A stretch of 64,000 bases of DNA from Streptomyces iconiensis. GTDB lineage: Bacteria; Actinomycetota; Actinomycetes; Streptomycetales; Streptomycetaceae. Each line of letters opens with the position of its first letter. Position 1 is the stretch's first letter. Positions 1 to 9,000 of the stretch are shown here, piece after piece. Location: assembly GCF_028657195.3 (NCBI RefSeq), contig NZ_JANCPR020000033.1:44428-108427 (forward strand), in the 5' to 3' direction. The notes beneath the pieces are model-generated. The model was not told where the DNA came from. It was given only the letters and a program-made list of their open reading frames with translations, and made no database searches. The position numbers were made by a program, and so were the translations under genes.

Positions 1-474
1 GTCAGCAATGCCGGGGTCGGTCTGATCTCCCGTCTGGACGACCTCCGCGTCGAGGACTGGGAGGAGATGATCGACGTCAACTTCAAAGGCGTGCTGTACG
101 GGATCGCCGCCGCTCTGCCGGTCTTCCGCGAACAGGGCTCAGGGCACTTCGTCAACACCGTGTCCACCGCCGGACTGCGCATCGTGCCCCTTCAGTCGGT
201 GTACGCGGCCACCAAGAACGCCGTGCGCACCCTCTCCGAGGGACTGCGCCAGGAGGCGGGGGACAGCCTGCGCGTCACCGTCGTCTCACCGGGCTACGTC
301 AGCACGGAGTTCGCCGACCGCATCGACCCCGGCGTGAAGGCCCAGGTCGGCAACTCCATGGACGACATGGGCCTCTCACCGGACGCGGTGGCCCGCGCCA
401 TCGCCTTCGCCGTCGAGCAGCCCGACGGTGTCGACGTGGGCGACATCGTCGTCCGCCCCACCGCACAGGGCTGA
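1..474 (+). CDS. SDR family oxidoreductase, 5' end cut by the window
   Basis: Open in frame 1 from the first base to TGA at 472, so the N-terminal Rossmann glycine motif lies outside the window. What remains (157 residues) starts at the NAG motif of short-chain dehydrogenases (SNAGVG). It keeps the catalytic Ser (NTVSTAG) and the YxxxK pair (SVYAATK), followed by SPGYVSTEF, the usual cofactor/substrate loop. This is a classical SDR, an NAD(P)-dependent alcohol or ketone oxidoreductase; the substrate cannot be read from the sequence. It converges on the minus-strand NmrA-like gene across an 87-bp gap holding short CAGCCCT repeats. Family is certain, function open. Confidence 0.9.
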   Translation, partial: VSNAGVGLISRLDDLRVEDWEEMIDVNFKGVLYGIAAALPVFREQGSGHFVNTVSTAGLRIVPLQSVYAATKNAVRTLSEGLRQEAGDSLRVTVVSPGYVSTEFADRIDPGVKAQVGNSMDDMGLSPDAVARAIAFAVEQPDGVDVGDIVVRPTAQG

Positions 475-532
475 GGCCAGCGCCACGCGGGAGCCGTTGC
501 CTACGAACGGCTTCCCGGGCCAGCTCTCACCT

Positions 533-556
533 CAGCCCTCAGCCCTCAGCCCTCAG
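533..556. repeat. CAGCCCT short tandem repeat
   Basis: Three adjacent CAGCCCT copies (with a fourth about 10 nt downstream) in the gap between the convergent SDR and NmrA-like genes. No terminator stem is obvious. Confidence 0.6.
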
Positions 557-561
557 AGCGC

Positions 562-1437
562 TCAGCCCTCGGCCCGGTCCTTGGCCAGGTGCTCGCGCAG
601 CACCGCGTCCAGGGTGAGGGGTTCGCGGCCGAGCAGGGTGCCCAGTGTCGGGTCGACGGCGGCGAACTCGCCCGCGCGGCTGGCGGCGAAGATGCCCAGC
701 AACTGTCCGGCCGCCTCTGCGGGCACGCCCCGGCCCAGCAACTGCTCCCTGAACTGGTCGTCGGATGCGGTGACCCTCGTCATGGCCCGGCCCGTGATCT
801 CGGTGGCCATGCCGGCGATGTCGTCGAAGGTGAGTGCCTGGCCCGCGGTGAGTGGCGGGGTAGGGCCGTCGAAACAGCCTTCGTCGGCCAGGATCGCGGC
901 TGTTGCGTCGGCGAGGTCGGCGTGCGCCGTCCAGCTGACCGGCCCGTCGGCGGGGAGCACGATCCGGCCCGACTCCAGGGCCTGGTCGAGGAAGCGCGCG
1001 GCGCTGGCGGCATAGAAGCCGTTGCGCAGCGACGTGAACGGCACACCACAGGCGCGCAGCGCTTCCTCGGTGGCGGCGTGGTCGCGGCACGCCTGGAAGT
1101 GCGACGCGTCACCGGCCCCCATCTGGCTGGTGTAGAGGATGCGGCGGGCGCCGGCTGCGACGGCCCCCTCGATCGCGGCACGGTGCTGCGCGACGCACTC
1201 TTCGCCCATCTTGTCGACGGAGACGATGAGCACCTGAGAGGCGCCCTCGAAGGCATGGGCGAGGCCCGCGGTGTCGGTGAAGCTGCCCTGCCGTACCCGT
1301 ACCCCCTGGTCGGCGAACGCCTGTGCCTTCTGCGGGTCGCGGACGCTGACGCCGACCTGATCGGCGCTCACGCGCGTGAGCAGCCCCTCGACGATCCGAC
1401 GGCCCAGCTGTCCGGTGGCTCCGGTCACGATGATCAA
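562..1437 (-). CDS. NAD(P)H-binding NmrA-type reductase
   Basis: 291 residues. The N-terminus MIIVTGATGQLGRRIVEGLL is an atypical-SDR nucleotide-binding fold with GxxGxxG. It continues with VSVRDPQKAQAFADQGVRVRQGS, which reads like the QorB/NmrA group that uses NADPH to reduce quinones or senses the NADP ratio. There is no YxxxK catalytic pair, as is usual for NmrA relatives. It is transcribed divergently from a TetR gene 96 bp away, with an inverted repeat between them, so TetR control is likely. Quinone reductase is the better guess; a non-catalytic redox sensor is the alternative. Confidence 0.85.
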   Translation of the reverse strand: MIIVTGATGQLGRRIVEGLLTRVSADQVGVSVRDPQKAQAFADQGVRVRQGSFTDTAGLAHAFEGASQVLIVSVDKMGEECVAQHRAAIEGAVAAGARRILYTSQMGAGDASHFQACRDHAATEEALRACGVPFTSLRNGFYAASAARFLDQALESGRIVLPADGPVSWTAHADLADATAAILADEGCFDGPTPPLTAGQALTFDDIAGMATEITGRAMTRVTASDDQFREQLLGRGVPAEAAGQLLGIFAASRAGEFAAVDPTLGTLLGREPLTLDAVLREHLAKDRAEG

Positions 1438-1483
1438 GATGTGCTCCGTTGTCGCAGTGATGTTTCCAGTGGAATCAACTTTA

Positions 1484-1503
1484 CGTTATCACTGATATTA
1501 ACG
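1484..1503. promoter_or_regulatory. Candidate TetR operator between NmrA-like and TetR genes
   Basis: CGTTA-N10-TAACG inverted repeat in an unusually AT-rich stretch (about 1480-1505) of the divergent intergenic region. It lies about 30 nt before the TetR start codon and about 47 nt before the reductase start. Position and symmetry fit autorepression plus control of the neighbour; binding is inferred. Confidence 0.45.
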
Positions 1504-1533
1504 ATGGAACCGGCGTCGCAGTACCGTTGAGTC

Positions 1534-2310
1534 ATGCCATCGCGTTCACACAGCAGGGACGGCACCGCCGGCGTCCCAGCCGGCGCCACGTCCGGCGTCG
1601 CGTCCGAGTCCGACAGCGCTTCCGCGAGCCGGGAGCGGACCCGGCAGCGGGTCGTCGAGGCCGCCATCGACCTGCTGACGCGCGGAGGCCGGGACGCGGT
1701 CACCACCCGCGCGGTCGCGGATGCGGCCGGGCTGCAACCACCGGCCATCTACCGGCTGTTCGGCGACAAGGAGGGGCTGCTCGACGCGGTGGTCGAGTAC
1801 GGGTTCGGCGCGTTCATCGCCACCAAGCACATCGACCCCGATCCGCCGGACCTCATCGAGGACCTGAGAGCCGGCTGGGACGTCGCGGTCGAGTTCGGGC
1901 TGGCCAATCCCGCGCTGTTCACGCTCATGTACGCCGAGCCCACCAGGACGGCCTCGCCCGCTTTCAAAGCCGGGATGGAGATGCTGATGGGCCGTATCCG
2001 GCGGCTCGCCGCCGGTGGCTGGCTGCGCGTCGACGAGGAACTCGCGGCCCAGATCATCCATGCCACGGCGCGCGGCGCGGTGCTCACCTGGCTGTCCGTG
2101 CCCGAAGACCGGCGTGACCCCGCCCTGTTGAGCACGCTGCGGGAATCCATGGTCGCCGCCGTCACCCGCCAACAGCCGGCCGTGCGGGACGCGGGCCCGG
2201 CAGGCGCGGCGCGTGCCCTGCGCGCCAGGCTGCCCGAACAGACGATCCTCAGCAGCGCGGAGCGACACCTGCTGCGGGAGTGGCTGAACCGCCTTGCCGC
2301 GGACGGTTGA
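1534..2310 (+). CDS. TetR/AcrR family transcriptional regulator
   Basis: 258 residues. The HTH sits near residues 33-80 (TRQRVVEAAIDLLTRGG, then TRAVADAAGLQPPAIYRLFGDKEGLLDAV), the canonical TetR DNA-binding region. The N-terminal 30 residues are a Ser/Ala-rich extension. The C-terminal ligand domain ends with about 40 residues rich in Arg and Ala (AARALRARLPEQ, then LSSAERHLLREWLNRL). It is divergent from the NmrA-like reductase, which it probably represses. The ligand is unknown. Confidence 0.9.
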   Translation: MPSRSHSRDGTAGVPAGATSGVASESDSASASRERTRQRVVEAAIDLLTRGGRDAVTTRAVADAAGLQPPAIYRLFGDKEGLLDAVVEYGFGAFIATKHIDPDPPDLIEDLRAGWDVAVEFGLANPALFTLMYAEPTRTASPAFKAGMEMLMGRIRRLAAGGWLRVDEELAAQIIHATARGAVLTWLSVPEDRRDPALLSTLRESMVAAVTRQQPAVRDAGPAGAARALRARLPEQTILSSAERHLLREWLNRLAADG

Positions 2311-2331
2311 CCGCCGCTGACCGTGCGGAGA

Positions 2332-2425
2332 GCTGTGGGCTGTGGGCTGTGGGCTGTGATCTGCGGCCTGTGGCCTGCGGGCTGTGACCGGTGACCTGCG
2401 ACCTGCGACCTGCGACCCGCGGCTC
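2332..2425. repeat. Degenerate GGGCTGT / CGACCTG tandem repeats
   Basis: After the TetR stop the sequence runs through about a dozen degenerate 7-9 nt units (GGGCTGT, then CGACCTG). It is a simple minisatellite in the convergent TetR-Nudix gap. No gene is visible from 2311 to 2476. Confidence 0.6.
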
Positions 2426-2476
2426 CGTGCGGTCGGCGGTGCGGGTCAGCGGAGCGGAGTCAGCCGACGCCCGGAA

Positions 2477-2911
2477 TCACCCGCCCGGGCGGGTGCCCGC
2501 TGTGCGGAGGGCTGTGAGGAGTGGGGGGATCAGCTCGGCGTCGCGGGGGCGGGTGAGGTGGGTGCTGGCGGCCTCGGGTGACAGCCAGAGCAGGCGGTCG
2601 ACCTCCTGGTTGGGGGCGAAGGTTCCGCCGGTCGCCTTCGCCGCCCAGTAGCGCACGTATTTGGGCCGTCCCTGCGCGTCCGTGTAGTGCGCCGACGGCA
2701 GTTCGGTGCCCAGTTCACAGGTCCTCCCTGTCTCTTCGAACACCTCGCGCAGCGCGGCCTCCTCCGCGCGCTCCAGGGGCTTGAGCTTGCCCTTCGGGTG
2801 TGACCAGTCGTCCCACTTGGGCCGGTGTACCAGCGCGATCTCGATGGCGCCCCGCACGGCTGCGGGGCGCCACAGCACGCAGCCCGCCGCGCGGACCGGC
2901 GTCGCGGTCAC
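2477..2911 (-). CDS. Nudix hydrolase (MutT-like)
   Basis: 144 residues with GTG start at 2911, which overlaps the upstream CHAD stop as GTGA. A complete Nudix box is present, of the form Gx5Ex7REVxEExG (GKLKPLE, then REVFEETGR). The preceding PKWDDWSHPKGKL resembles the Nudix half of mycobacterial MutT1, but no histidine-phosphatase domain follows. It is the last gene of a ppk-CHAD-Nudix operon, an arrangement also known in S. coelicolor. Likely substrates are nucleoside triphosphates, dinucleoside polyphosphates or inositol/poly-phosphates; the box gives the chemistry (pyrophosphate cleavage), not the substrate. Confidence 0.9.
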   Translation of the reverse strand: MTATPVRAAGCVLWRPAAVRGAIEIALVHRPKWDDWSHPKGKLKPLERAEEAALREVFEETGRTCELGTELPSAHYTDAQGRPKYVRYWAAKATGGTFAPNQEVDRLLWLSPEAASTHLTRPRDAELIPPLLTALRTAGTRPGG

Positions 2912-4155
2912 AGGGCTTCGCCCCGCGCCGACGGAGCGCGCGAGGGCACCTGGGTCCTGCCCCACAGGCGGCCGAACGCGAAGCGTGCCGCCTCCACTTC
3001 GTGCCGCTGGTCGGCGTGCAGCACGCCCAGCGCGTAGGCGCTGGCCGGCGCGATCCTGGGGGTCGCCGCAGCCGAGGCAGCAGCCGCTGCGGCCTCGGCT
3101 GCCTCGCGGTGCCGGTCGAGCGCCGCGCACGCGGGTACGAGCCGCGAGTCGCCCTCCGCGTGCGGTCCCAGTACCTCCAGCGCGTAACGGTGCAGCCGCA
3201 GCAGCACCCGTACCTGGTGCCACGCGGCGTCCTGCCGCGCCTCGGCCGCCAGGGAGCGGGACAGCGCCTCGGCGTTGTACGGCGCTCCCGCGCGGGTCAG
3301 CGGCAGTCCGCCCACGGCCTCGGTGAGCTGCCGCCGTGCCTGCTCTGCCAGTGGCACCAGTACGCCCGGTGCGGGACGGTCCGCCGTCTCCTTGGTGTCC
3401 CTGCGGAACGGCACCTCGGAAGCGAGCACGGCCACCGCGTCCGCCACCGCGTGGAAGCGGGCCGAGCCCAGCGCCCCGAGCGCGGCCGAGTGCGCACGGG
3501 TACGGGAGAGGGTGAGCTGCCGGTCCAGCAGGGCACCCGCGCGGGCAGCGCCCACCGGGAGCGCGCCCCGTTCAGCACCCCGCTCCCCCTCGACGCCTTT
3601 CCGCCCTGCGCCGCCCTTCTCTCCCGCGCCGCCCTTGTCCCCAGCGCCCTTGTCCCCGCCGCCCCGCGTCCCGGCGCCGTCCTTCGACCCAGCGCCGTCC
3701 CGGTCCCCTGCGCCGTTCCGGTCTGCGGCGCCCGCGCGTGCGGTCGTCGTACCTCGGTCGGGGCCGCCGTCCCTGGCGCCGCTCGCCAGCCGGTGCAGGG
3801 CCGTCAGCAGCCGGTCGAGGCGCGCCGCGTAGGCGTACTCACGGGCGAGGGTGCCCGACAGCCAGCTGAGTTCGGTGCGGAGCTGGTCGGCCCAGGCCGG
3901 GTCGAGGAGTGGTCTGTAGGTGTGCAGCGCGCCGTTCAGCCGCCGGGCAGCCGCGCGCAGCGTCTCCACGGCGACGGCTGTCTCGGCCGCGCTCTCGGCG
4001 CTGCCCGCGCTCTCCGCGTGCGCACGCAGTCCGCGCAGGAACTCGGCTGCGCGGGCGTGCAGATAACCGCCCAGCACATCGGCGGCCGTGGCCCCCGTGC
4101 CCTCCGTCCCGTGCCCGGACTCGACGACCGAGTCCCGGCTCTGCCCCACCATCAC
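2908..4155 (-). CDS. CHAD domain protein
   Basis: 415 residues. An N-terminal CHAD half (residues about 25-130) with conserved basic histidine/arginine helices (ADVLGGYLHARAAEFL, ETLRAAARRLNGALHTYRPL) is followed by a hydrophilic insertion. That insertion (about residues 130-190) is Gly/Asp/Lys-rich (GDRDGAG, GDKGGAGEKGGAG) and encoded by imprecise tandem repeats. A second CHAD half follows. CHAD domains bind polyphosphate granules, which fits its place between ppk and the Nudix gene. It starts 30 nt after ppk behind a GGGGAAGGGG ribosome site and overlaps the Nudix start by 4 nt. The role is inferred from family and operon. Confidence 0.9.
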   Translation of the reverse strand: MMVGQSRDSVVESGHGTEGTGATAADVLGGYLHARAAEFLRGLRAHAESAGSAESAAETAVAVETLRAAARRLNGALHTYRPLLDPAWADQLRTELSWLSGTLAREYAYAARLDRLLTALHRLASGARDGGPDRGTTTARAGAADRNGAGDRDGAGSKDGAGTRGGGDKGAGDKGGAGEKGGAGRKGVEGERGAERGALPVGAARAGALLDRQLTLSRTRAHSAALGALGSARFHAVADAVAVLASEVPFRRDTKETADRPAPGVLVPLAEQARRQLTEAVGGLPLTRAGAPYNAEALSRSLAAEARQDAAWHQVRVLLRLHRYALEVLGPHAEGDSRLVPACAALDRHREAAEAAAAAASAAATPRIAPASAYALGVLHADQRHEVEAARFAFGRLWGRTQVPSRAPSARGEAL

Positions 4156-4185
4156 AGCCCCTTCCCCGCACCGCGCGCACGCGTC

Positions 4186-6426
4186 TCATGTCGCAGGTCC
4201 ACGCCTGCGTCGCCGCCCGTCGATCAGCATTTCCTGCACGTTGGGCAGGCACTGCCCCTCGTTCTCCCCTTCGACGGCGTACGCGTGCCGCGTCCAGTCG
4301 CCGTCCGGGCCCAGGTGCCAGGACGCCGTGGTGTCGGACATGCCCGTCTCCAGCAGCTTGTTGAGCGAGGCGCGGTGTGCGGGGTCGGCGACCCGCACCA
4401 GCGCCTCGATCCTGCGGTCGAGGTTGCGGTGCATCATGTCGGCGCTGCCCAGCCACACCTCGGACTCGCCGCCGTTTTCGAACGAGTAGATCCGCGAGTG
4501 CTCCAGGAAGCGCCCCAGGACGCTGCGCACCCGGATGTTCTCGCTCAGCCCCGCGACTCCCGGGCGCAGCGCGCAGATTCCGCGTACCCACACGTCCACG
4601 GGTACGCCCACCATGGACGCGTGGTAGAGCGCGTCGCACACGGTCTCGTCCACTATCGAGTTGACCTTGATACGGATGCCCGCAGGGCGCCCCTCCTCGC
4701 GGTGCGTGATCTCCTTCTGGATGCGGGAGATCAGCCCGTCACGCAGCGACCTGGGCGCCACCAGGAGGCGCCGGTAGGTCTCGCGCCGTGAGTAGCCCGA
4801 CAGCCGGTTGAACAGGTCGGACAGATCGGCGCCCACCTGCGGGTCCGCGGTGAGCAGGCCCAGGTCCTCGTACAGGCGTGCCGTCTTGGGGTTGTAGTTG
4901 CCGGTGCCGACATGCGCGTAGCGGCGCAGTGTGTCGCCCTCCTGGCGTACGACGAGCGACAGCTTGCAGTGCGTTTTGAGGCCGACCAGCCCGTAGACGA
5001 CGTGGCAGCCCGACTCCTCCAGCTTCCGCGCCCACTTGATGTTGGCCTGCTCGTCGAAGCGTGCCTTGATCTCGACGAGGACGAGCACCTGCTTGCCGGA
5101 CTCCGCCGCGTCTATCAGCGCGTCCACGATCGGCGAGTCCCCGGAGGTCCGGTAGAGCGTCTGCTTGATGGCCAGGACGTCGGGATCGCTCGCCGCCTGT
5201 TCCAGGAACGCCTGTACGGAGGTGGAGAAGCTGTCGTACGGGTGGTGCAGCAGCACGTCGCGTTCGCGCAGCGCGGCGAAGATGTCGGGCGCCGAGGCCG
5301 ACTCGACCTCCGCCAGGTCGCGGTGCGTGCCCGCCACGAACTTCGGGTACTTCAGCTCCGGCCTGTCCAGCGCCGTCGCGATCCCCGACAGCCCCGTCAG
5401 GTCCAGCGGGCCCGGCAGCGGATAGACCTCGGCGTCGCCGACCTTCAGCTCGCGCACCAGCAGGTCGAGCACGTACGGGTCGATGGACTCCTCGACCTCC
5501 AGCCGTACCGGCGGCCCGAAGCGGCGGCGCATCAGCTCCTTCTCCAGCGCCTGGAGCAGGTTCTCCGCGTCGTCCTCCTCCACCTCCAGGTCCTCGTTCC
5601 GGGTCACCCGGAACATGTGGTGCGCCAGCACCTCCATGCCGGGGAACAGCTCCTCCAGGTGCGCCGCGATGACGTCCTCCAGCGGGACGTAGCGGTGCGG
5701 CGAGGCTTCCAGGAAGCGCGGCAGCAGCGGCGGCACCTTGACCCGCGCGAAGTGGTGGTGGCCGCTCACCGGGTTGCGTACGACCACGGCGAGGTTGAGC
5801 GAAAGGCCCGAGATGTACGGGAACGGATGCGCCGGGTCGACGGCCAGCGGGGTCAGCACCGGGTAGACCTGCTGCCTGAAGAGCGAGAACAGGCGTGCCT
5901 GTTCCTTCTCCGTCAGCTCCTTCCACCGGATCAGGTGAAGCCCCTCGTCGGCGAGCGCCGGGGCCACGTCCTGCTGGTAGCAGGCGGCGTGCCGCGCCAT
6001 CAGCTCGCGCGACCGCGTCCAGATCAGGTCCAGCACCTCGCGCGGCTGGAGCCCGGAGGCGCTGCGCGTCGCGACGCCGGTCGCTATACGGCGCTTCAGG
6101 CCGGCGACGCGCACCATGAAGAACTCGTCCAGGTTCCCGGCGAAGATCGCCAGGAAGTTGGCGCGTTCGAGCAGCGGGGTCTCCGGGTCCTCGGCCAGCT
6201 CCAGCACGCGCTCGTTGAACGCCAGCCAGCTGCGTTCCCTGTCCAGGAAGCGGCCCTGCGGCAGGTCGCTGTCGGCCTCCTCGGGACCCTGCCCCTCCTC
6301 GTACAGGCCGACGTCCGAGTCGATGTCGGGCTCCAGGCCCAGCGCGGGCCCCGTCACCGCGTTGGTCCGGTGGGCCGCGATCCAGCCGACGGAGGGCTGA
6401 GGGGCGTGCGCAGCGTGCTGGCTCAT
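4186..6426 (-). CDS. ppk: Polyphosphate kinase 1
   Basis: 746 residues from the ATG at 6426 (an in-frame start at 6510 would add 28 residues without family support). It makes inorganic polyphosphate reversibly from ATP. PPK1 hallmarks are present: N-terminal DRERSWLAFNERVLELA, the autophosphorylated histidine region RYAHVGTGNYNPKTARLYED, and the second conserved histidine in LGRFLEHSRIYSF with GSADMMHRNLDRRIE. It is first gene of ppk-CHAD-Nudix. In S. coelicolor ppk is under phosphate control. I looked for an 11-nt PHO repeat in 6427-6601 and did not find a convincing one. Confidence 0.96.
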   Translation of the reverse strand: MSQHAAHAPQPSVGWIAAHRTNAVTGPALGLEPDIDSDVGLYEEGQGPEEADSDLPQGRFLDRERSWLAFNERVLELAEDPETPLLERANFLAIFAGNLDEFFMVRVAGLKRRIATGVATRSASGLQPREVLDLIWTRSRELMARHAACYQQDVAPALADEGLHLIRWKELTEKEQARLFSLFRQQVYPVLTPLAVDPAHPFPYISGLSLNLAVVVRNPVSGHHHFARVKVPPLLPRFLEASPHRYVPLEDVIAAHLEELFPGMEVLAHHMFRVTRNEDLEVEEDDAENLLQALEKELMRRRFGPPVRLEVEESIDPYVLDLLVRELKVGDAEVYPLPGPLDLTGLSGIATALDRPELKYPKFVAGTHRDLAEVESASAPDIFAALRERDVLLHHPYDSFSTSVQAFLEQAASDPDVLAIKQTLYRTSGDSPIVDALIDAAESGKQVLVLVEIKARFDEQANIKWARKLEESGCHVVYGLVGLKTHCKLSLVVRQEGDTLRRYAHVGTGNYNPKTARLYEDLGLLTADPQVGADLSDLFNRLSGYSRRETYRRLLVAPRSLRDGLISRIQKEITHREEGRPAGIRIKVNSIVDETVCDALYHASMVGVPVDVWVRGICALRPGVAGLSENIRVRSVLGRFLEHSRIYSFENGGESEVWLGSADMMHRNLDRRIEALVRVADPAHRASLNKLLETGMSDTTASWHLGPDGDWTRHAYAVEGENEGQCLPNVQEMLIDGRRRRRGPAT

Positions 6427-6601
6427 ACCGTCATTGTTCCGCGCACGGGAGACGCCACTGCTCCGCGCGGCGGGTGCGCGGAACTCGGGTTGGTGCGGAA
6501 GGGCGTGCATTCCGTGAGCGTCGCAAGCGAGTTTGAATCGCCGGTTACGCCGACATGGCGCACGGGGGTGCCCAAGGTTGCGCCCAGCCGCCCGCGCGCG
6601 G

Positions 6602-7498
6602 TCAGCTCTCGGTGCGGTACATCAGGTCCGTCTCGTGGGTACGGAAACCGAGCCCCTCGTAGACCTTCACGGCGGCCACGTTGTCGGCGTCGACGTAGAG
6701 CATCGCCGTGGGCAGCCCGGCGTCCGCGAGATGCCGCAGGCCGATCGTGGTGAGCGCCTTGCCGAGGCCGCCGCCCTGCTCGTCGGGGCTGACCCCGAGG
6801 ACGTACACCTCGCCGAGCCCCTCGTCGGCGTGCACCTTCGTCCAGTGGAAGCCCACCAGGGCCTCGCCGCGCACCGCGAGGAAGAAGCCGGCGGGGTCGA
6901 ACCACGGTTCGGCCTTGCGGTCGTCGAGGTCGCGCTGGGTGAGCCCGCCCTGTTCGGGGTGGTGCGCGAAGGCGGCGGCGTTCAGCCGCAGCCAGGCCGC
7001 GTCGTCCTCCCCGGGCCGGAACGTGCGCACGTCCACCCCCGCCGGCAGCGAAGGCTCGGCGAGTGACAGCCCTTCCAGGGGCCGCCGCAGCTGGCGCAGC
7101 TCGCGGAAGAGCGTGAGCCCGAGAGCCTGTGCGAGGTGCCGGGCCGCCGGGTGACCGCCGTGCGCCCAGACGCGCAGCCGCTTGCCCGAGGTGTCGAGGA
7201 GTGCCTGCCCGAGGCGGCGCCCGTGGCCGTTGCCCCGGTGTCCCGGGGCGACGACGAGTTCGCCCGTGGGCGCTTCGACGGGGTCGGTGTCCTCAAGTTG
7301 CGCGTAGCCGGCGAGCGTTCCTGTGCCGGTACGCAGCAGCAGGTGGCGTACGCCCTCGCGGCGCCCGCCCCGCAGTTGGAGCCTGCCCTGTTCGGAGACG
7401 GCGGACTGGCCGTCCTCCCTGGCCGCTTCCTCGATCAGCTTCAGGGCCTCGCCCACGACGTCGGCGGGCACCTCGTCCACAACATCCACGTCAGTCAT
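6602..7498 (-). CDS. mshD: Mycothiol synthase
   Basis: 298 residues from ATG 7498 (a GTG at 7522 would add 8). It catalyses the last step of mycothiol synthesis, acetylating Cys-GlcN-Ins with acetyl-CoA. Two tandem GNAT domains are visible. The N-terminal one has VVAPGHRGNGHGRRLGQALL. The active C-terminal one has VLGVSPDEQGGGLGKALT, the acetyl-CoA loop, and ends MLYVDADNVAAVKVYEGLGF. Length and two-domain layout match MshD. It is a monocistronic-looking minus-strand gene between the two-component genes and ppk. A mycothiol-dependent enzyme family member is encoded at 38.7-39.5 kb. Confidence 0.93.
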   Translation of the reverse strand: MTDVDVVDEVPADVVGEALKLIEEAAREDGQSAVSEQGRLQLRGGRREGVRHLLLRTGTGTLAGYAQLEDTDPVEAPTGELVVAPGHRGNGHGRRLGQALLDTSGKRLRVWAHGGHPAARHLAQALGLTLFRELRQLRRPLEGLSLAEPSLPAGVDVRTFRPGEDDAAWLRLNAAAFAHHPEQGGLTQRDLDDRKAEPWFDPAGFFLAVRGEALVGFHWTKVHADEGLGEVYVLGVSPDEQGGGLGKALTTIGLRHLADAGLPTAMLYVDADNVAAVKVYEGLGFRTHETDLMYRTES

Positions 7499-7536
7499 GG
7501 GGACGACCCTACGTCGCTGCACGGTGCCCGCGGCTG

Positions 7537-9000
7537 TCAGCGCCCGTCGGGGATCTCGGCGCCGGGCAGGTCAGGCGGGGGTTCGGGAGCGCCGGGCAGC
7601 CGCAGTACGGCCTCCGTCCCCGCGCCGCCGTCCGCCGGCTCCCGCAGCGCGACCTCGCCGCCCGCCTGGCGCACGGTCCTGGCGACGATGGACAGGCCGA
7701 GCCCTGAGCCCGGCAGGCTGCGCGCCGACGGTGAGCGCCAGAAGCGGTCGAAGACGTACGGCAGTTCGGCGGCGGGGACGCCCGTGCCGTGATCGCGTAC
7801 CTGTAGTACGCCGTCGGCCAGTGTGACCTCGACGGCGCTGCCCTCCGGGCTGAACTTGACCGCGTTGTCGAGCAGATTGACCACGGAACGCTCCAGCGCG
7901 ACCGCTTCGGCCCGTACGTACCACGGCGCCAGGTCGGTCGCGATCGTCACCTGCGGCCCGCGCAGACGGACCCGTTCCACCGCGCGCGCCACGGCCTCGT
8001 GCAACCCGGTGATCCCGGTCTGCGGCTGACCCTCGGCGCCGCCCTCCTGGGGGCGCGAGAGTTCCTGCAGGTCGCCGATGAGCGCGTTCAGCTCGGTCAT
8101 CTGGGCCTTCACGGACGCCAGCAGCTCCCTGCGGTCCTGCTCGGGCAGCGGCCTTCCGGCCTCTTCGCTGCGCACCAGCAGTTCGATGTTCGTCCGCAGC
8201 GAGGTGAGCGGGGTGCGCAGTTCGTGCCCCGCGTCGGCGATGAGCTGCTGCTGCAGCTCGCGCGAGGCGGCGAGCGCGCCCGTCATCGAGTTGAACGAGC
8301 GGGACAGCCGGGCGATCTCGTCGTCGCCCTCCACGGGGATACGGACCGCCAAGTCCTCGGTACGCGCGATGTGTTCGACGGCCCCGGTCAGCCGGTCCAC
8401 GGGCCGCAGCCCCGCGCGTGCCAGCGCGACACCCGCACCGGCTGCCCCCAGTACGCCGGCGCCGCCCACCAGGGTGAGGATCAGCGCGAGCTTGCGCAGC
8501 GACTCATCGACCTCGGTCAGCGGCCTGGCCAGCGAGACGGCGAGCCCCGTGCCCTCCACGGGCGTGGTGCGTACGCGGTACCCGGTGCCGTCGGGGCCGC
8601 GCGCCCCGTGCACCGACTCGCTGCGGGTGCGCTTGGCCACGTCCACATCGGCCCCGGTGACATCCAGCTTGCTGCCGACGATCACGCAGCTGGTCCCCGA
8701 GGTGTCCACGACCTGCACGGTGGCACCGAACGGGTTGGGCGCCGGCCGGTCCGGCGGGCTGCACTGCCCCGACTGCACCCGGTCGACGACGGTGCTCGGC
8801 GCCACGGTGTTGTCACGCAGCGAGTCGTCCAGCGAGCTGAGCAGCTGGGCCCGTACGAGGAACCAGCAGGCCAGCGCGCACGCCGCGACCGCGAGCGCGA
8901 CCGTGCCGGCGGCCAGCAGCGCCAGCCGTCCGCGCAGCGGCATCGCGACGGCACGCGCGCCCCCGCGCCGGAAGCGGTACAGCGCCGTACGCACGGTCAC
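7537..9000 (-). CDS. Sensor histidine kinase, HAMP type
   Basis: 487 residues, GTG start overlapping the response regulator stop (GTGA). TM1 spans about residues 26-50, an extracytoplasmic domain about 51-168 contains two cysteines (80 and 105), and TM2 spans about 171-196. Then come HAMP, HisKA with phospho-accepting His259 (LIADAGHELRTPL), and HATPase_c with NLLDNAVKFS and GSGLGLSIV. It is MprB/CseC-like in layout. It is third gene of an htrA-regulator-kinase operon, which suggests it senses extracytoplasmic protein or envelope damage handled by the protease. Confidence 0.93.
   Translation of the reverse strand: MTVRTALYRFRRGGARAVAMPLRGRLALLAAGTVALAVAACALACWFLVRAQLLSSLDDSLRDNTVAPSTVVDRVQSGQCSPPDRPAPNPFGATVQVVDTSGTSCVIVGSKLDVTGADVDVAKRTRSESVHGARGPDGTGYRVRTTPVEGTGLAVSLARPLTEVDESLRKLALILTLVGGAGVLGAAGAGVALARAGLRPVDRLTGAVEHIARTEDLAVRIPVEGDDEIARLSRSFNSMTGALAASRELQQQLIADAGHELRTPLTSLRTNIELLVRSEEAGRPLPEQDRRELLASVKAQMTELNALIGDLQELSRPQEGGAEGQPQTGITGLHEAVARAVERVRLRGPQVTIATDLAPWYVRAEAVALERSVVNLLDNAVKFSPEGSAVEVTLADGVLQVRDHGTGVPAAELPYVFDRFWRSPSARSLPGSGLGLSIVARTVRQAGGEVALREPADGGAGTEAVLRLPGAPEPPPDLPGAEIPDGR

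Noticed and set aside
2800..4791. 663-codon plus-strand open frame
   Set aside because: Antisense shadow of the CHAD and ppk genes; Arg/Gln-rich composition, no family motif.
6427..6601. PHO box before ppk
   Set aside because: ATTCA and CTCAC-like hexamers exist on the coding strand but about 20 nt apart and out of 11-nt phase.
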